This document shows positions 6,801-7,422 of a DNA stretch of 7,422 bases, piece by piece. The notes beneath the pieces are model-generated. The model saw only the letters and a list, made by a program, of their open reading frames with translations, did not search any database and was not told where the DNA came from. Source of the DNA: CAYQAJ01 sp964415245 (GTDB taxonomy: Bacteria; Planctomycetota; Planctomycetia; Pirellulales; Pirellulaceae); assembly GCA_964415245.1 (NCBI GenBank), contig CAYQAJ010000253.1:1-7422 (forward strand), written 5' to 3'. A program made the translations under genes and the position numbers. The first letter of the stretch is position 1; every line of letters begins with the position of its first letter.

Positions 6801-6967
6801 GGCGAATCAGCCGCGACACCACCGTCGGTCTGCGCTTTTGTCGGACCGTCGCCCTTCGGCTCATCGGCGTAAGCGGCAAGCGAGATAGCGAGGATAACAA
6901 GCGCAAACGGCGCGAGCACCACTGAGGCGCGTCGCGACAGTCCCATTATGACTGGAAAGCTCGTCAT
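3899..6967 (-). CDS. Exported cytochrome c-like/WD40 propeller/C-terminal beta-domain protein
   Basis: This 1022-residue protein is almost certainly exported: SRR, then a hydrophobic stretch to about residue 33 and a likely cleavage at AYA-DE (after residue 34). Residues 58-150 form a planctomycete cytochrome c-type domain (PSCyt1-like), with heme motif C70-V-A-C73-H74 and a probable distal ligand M123 in PSMPPED. Residues 172-490 hold about seven WD40 blades, the clearest being GHRDSLFAARISPDG to IMLWDI, GHNGAVFELAFHPGG to VKLWSV, and ALAFSPDG to IRVWQI, enough for a closed propeller. From EIEPNDGPAEATPL (527) to about 760 the sequence resembles a pre-peptidase C-terminal (PPC)-like beta region, followed by two Ig-like stretches to the end, separated by an acidic linker (890-910). 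Members of this planctomycete class are envelope proteins of unknown function. The ATG at 6967 lacks a good Shine-Dalgarno site; the ATG at 6946 (residue 8) is an alternative. Residues 207-228 contain a duplicated GSVGRPATT encoded by a palindromic repeat. Confidence 0.92.
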   Translation of the reverse strand: MTSFPVIMGLSRRASVVLAPFALVILAISLAAYADEPKGDGPTKAQTDGGVAADSPDYGRDVAPLLRTYCVACHNAADREGGLVLESYAEILQGGKHGAIITAGHADLSRMVRVLTGQAKPSMPPEDNERPTDEEIAALRAWIDAGAKGPDGNEPDPTILVTPHVEPTAPIREPVTAVAISPKGDLAALARYGVVELVSLVGDTQSGSVGRPATTDDDGGSVGRPATTHTTTTLHTLTGHRGNVNAISFSDDGTQLVAAGGESGLFGEARLWNVADGQLLGVFQGHRDSLFAARISPDGALLATGGYDQKIMLWDIASGKPLTTLEGHNGAVFELAFHPGGKMLASASGDRTVKLWSVPAGERLDTFGQPLKELYALAFSPDGQRLAAAGADNRIRVWQISSTGQEGTNPLLYSRFAHDAPILRLAWSRDGRTLVSAGEDQLIKVWNAATLTLRGTLAKQPDWVSGLAVSTDGTLVLAGRLDGTHASYTVPPAGDEADIRSRRLDEVPPTVDYGQQPAIAELAKTPEIEPNDGPAEATPLAVPGVATGVIDVGESGNSHDFDLYAFEARAGDQWIVEVNAARSDSPLDSKVEVLTADGRPIERMLLRAVRDSEIEFRGTSSGARGFRLKNWEEIELNQYIYAGGEVIKHYRQRRGPDADNEFYPDQGSRRGYFDTTPRAHPLGEACYVVEPYAVGTVLPENGLPVFPLYFENDDDAERKLGSDSRLTFVAPQDGAYLVRVSDVRGFGGSDYRYELVVRRPQPDFKVSVDGANPTVGAESGKSFTVRVERIDNFNGPIRVDISGLPPGFAVTTPIVIEEGHYEAKGVINALPGAAAPTEENATTTKLTATAEVAGRTVTHEAGTLGTIKLAERPKLVVHLELLDAAAVGATEPDAPADDKEAADEGGQEAEKLRPPVPPEIVIQPGSSVSCRLRVERNGFDDRINFEIENLPHGIIVDDIGLSGVLIPEGQTERVFFLSAEKWVPATSRLFHAVAKAEGDQASLPMLLHVRRADEVATADDGE
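6285..6351. repeat. Two identical 28-bp palindromic repeats inside the WD40 gene
   Basis: Positions 6285-6312 and 6324-6351 are identical over 28 bp and are separated by 11 bp. Each is a hairpin in which GTGGCCGGTC pairs with GACCGAGCCAC (one bulged base) around a TCCC loop. The 39-bp period keeps the frame, so the protein contains GSVGRPATT twice (residues 207-215 and 220-228), joined by DDDG. They fall between blade 1 and the THTLTGH start of blade 2, in a loop where family members normally have only a short turn. This points to REP-like elements inserted into, and tolerated by, coding sequence. Confidence 0.85.
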
Positions 6968-6974
6968 AGTTCTG

Positions 6975-7007
6975 TCAGTGGTTAAACAACAACTTCCGGC
7001 TGCTCAC
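6975..7007 (-). pseudogene. Possible remnant or duplicate of a DUF1553 C-terminus
   Basis: Read on the minus strand, this stretch gives VSSRKLLFNH-stop, next to LSSREFLFNH-stop of the true DUF1553 gene end at 7039-7071. The two 33-bp stretches agree at 25 positions. Three of the differences are synonymous (AGT/AGC twice, CGC/CGG), one changes the type of stop codon, and the other four alter three residues. A stop codon (7008-7010) lies directly upstream in this frame. The remnant ends 7 bp before the ATG at 6967. It could be what is left of a second DUF1553 gene or of a local tail duplication. Confidence 0.6.
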
Positions 7008-7034
7008 TCAAGCCTCACGCCTCAAGCCTCACGG
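7007..7034. repeat. 14-bp tandem repeat built of heptamers
   Basis: CTCAAGCCTCACGC (7007-7020) is followed directly by CTCAAGCCTCACGG (7021-7034). Each 14-mer is itself two similar heptamers (CTCAAGC, CTCACGC), so on the minus strand it reads as alternating GTGAGGC and TTGAGGC units. It begins 4 bp after the DUF1553 stop codon and separates the true gene tail from the remnant copy. Confidence 0.8.
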
Positions 7035-7038
7035 CTCA

Positions 7039-7422
7039 TTAGTGGTTAAACAAGAACTCGCGACTACTTAGCAATCCCCAATACAGATCCTCAATCAAAA
7101 GTCGCCGATCGGTGTCGCCGCTGCTCTCCGAAAACACCTGCAGCAGCTTCATGCACTCGTCGTCGGTCGGCAACCGCGATAACGTGGCCAGGTAGGCCTC
7201 GTCGACGATCTGTTCGTTGCTCTCACCAGCCGACATAGACGCGTCGACGCAGTTGCCGGCCGCTCGCAGCTTCGCGTTGATCGTGTCGCCGTTGTAAAGG
7301 TGCAGCACCTGCGTCATGCTTGGCTCGTTGCTCCGCTCACAGTCGCAGGTGATCACGCGCTCGGGCCTGCCGAACGTCGATAGAAAGTACGATTCGACGT
7401 TTGAGTCGGTCAGTTGCAGCGC
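7039..7422 (-). CDS. DUF1553 (PSD1-type) planctomycete protein, C-terminal part
   Basis: The gene runs off the right edge; 127 C-terminal residues are visible. The frame is open from 7422 and reads NVESYFLSTFGRPERVITC, DCERSNEPSMTQVLHLYNG, DTIN, which is the highly recognisable end of DUF1553 proteins, including the STFGRPxR and CxCER segments. It ends SSREFLFNH, the typical family terminus. The GTG at 7356 is an internal valine codon, not the start. Full-length members usually carry an N-terminal cytochrome c-like and DUF1549 region, which would lie outside the window. Their function is unknown, although they are abundant in planctomycetes and are thought to act in the envelope. The gene is 71 bp upstream of the cytochrome/WD40 gene on the same strand, so a shared transcript is likely. 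Confidence 0.92.
   Translation of the reverse strand, partial: ALQLTDSNVESYFLSTFGRPERVITCDCERSNEPSMTQVLHLYNGDTINAKLRAAGNCVDASMSAGESNEQIVDEAYLATLSRLPTDDECMKLLQVFSESSGDTDRRLLIEDLYWGLLSSREFLFNH

Overview
The window most likely comes from a planctomycete, probably of the Pirellula/Rhodopirellula type. The evidence is a C-terminal DUF1553 fragment, a large exported protein that joins a planctomycete-type cytochrome c domain (CVACH) to a WD40 propeller, an exported ThuA-like protein, high GC content, and intergenic gaps crowded with small palindromic and tandem repeats. No rRNA, tRNA, CRISPR array, transposase gene or phage gene was found. All five genes lie on the minus strand, so transcription runs from right to left.

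Layout in transcription order (right to left). (1) 7039-7422: the C-terminus of a DUF1553 protein whose 5' part lies outside the window. (2) 6968-7038: a short gap with a 14-bp tandem repeat made of heptamers and what looks like a diverged second copy of the DUF1553 tail. (3) 3899-6967: a 1022-residue exported protein with a cytochrome c-like domain, a seven-bladed WD40 propeller and a C-terminal beta-rich region. Two identical 28-bp palindromic repeats sit in frame inside it. (4) 3635-3898: a gap with a 9-bp-periodic inverted repeat and a double hairpin. (5) 2753-3634: a ThuA-domain protein with a signal peptide and a good Shine-Dalgarno site. (6) 2479-2752: a gap with nothing clear. (7) 2092-2478: a single-domain response regulator receiver that lacks the conserved lysine. 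(8) 1738-2091: a repeat-dense gap with a heptamer array, two mutually inverted hairpins and a palindromic element of about 137 bp between them. (9) 52-1737: a GspE/PulE/PilB-type secretion ATPase whose stop codon lies in a second copy of the same palindromic element.

Functionally, the DUF1553 gene and the cytochrome/WD40 gene probably form one unit, as is common in planctomycetes, where such envelope proteins are abundant but poorly understood. ThuA may be linked to periplasmic sugar metabolism. The response regulator and the secretion ATPase look like separate units. I see no convincing new multi-gene system. The most unusual content is the repeat landscape: several different repeat families fill the gaps, touch stop codons, and in one case have been absorbed into a coding sequence.
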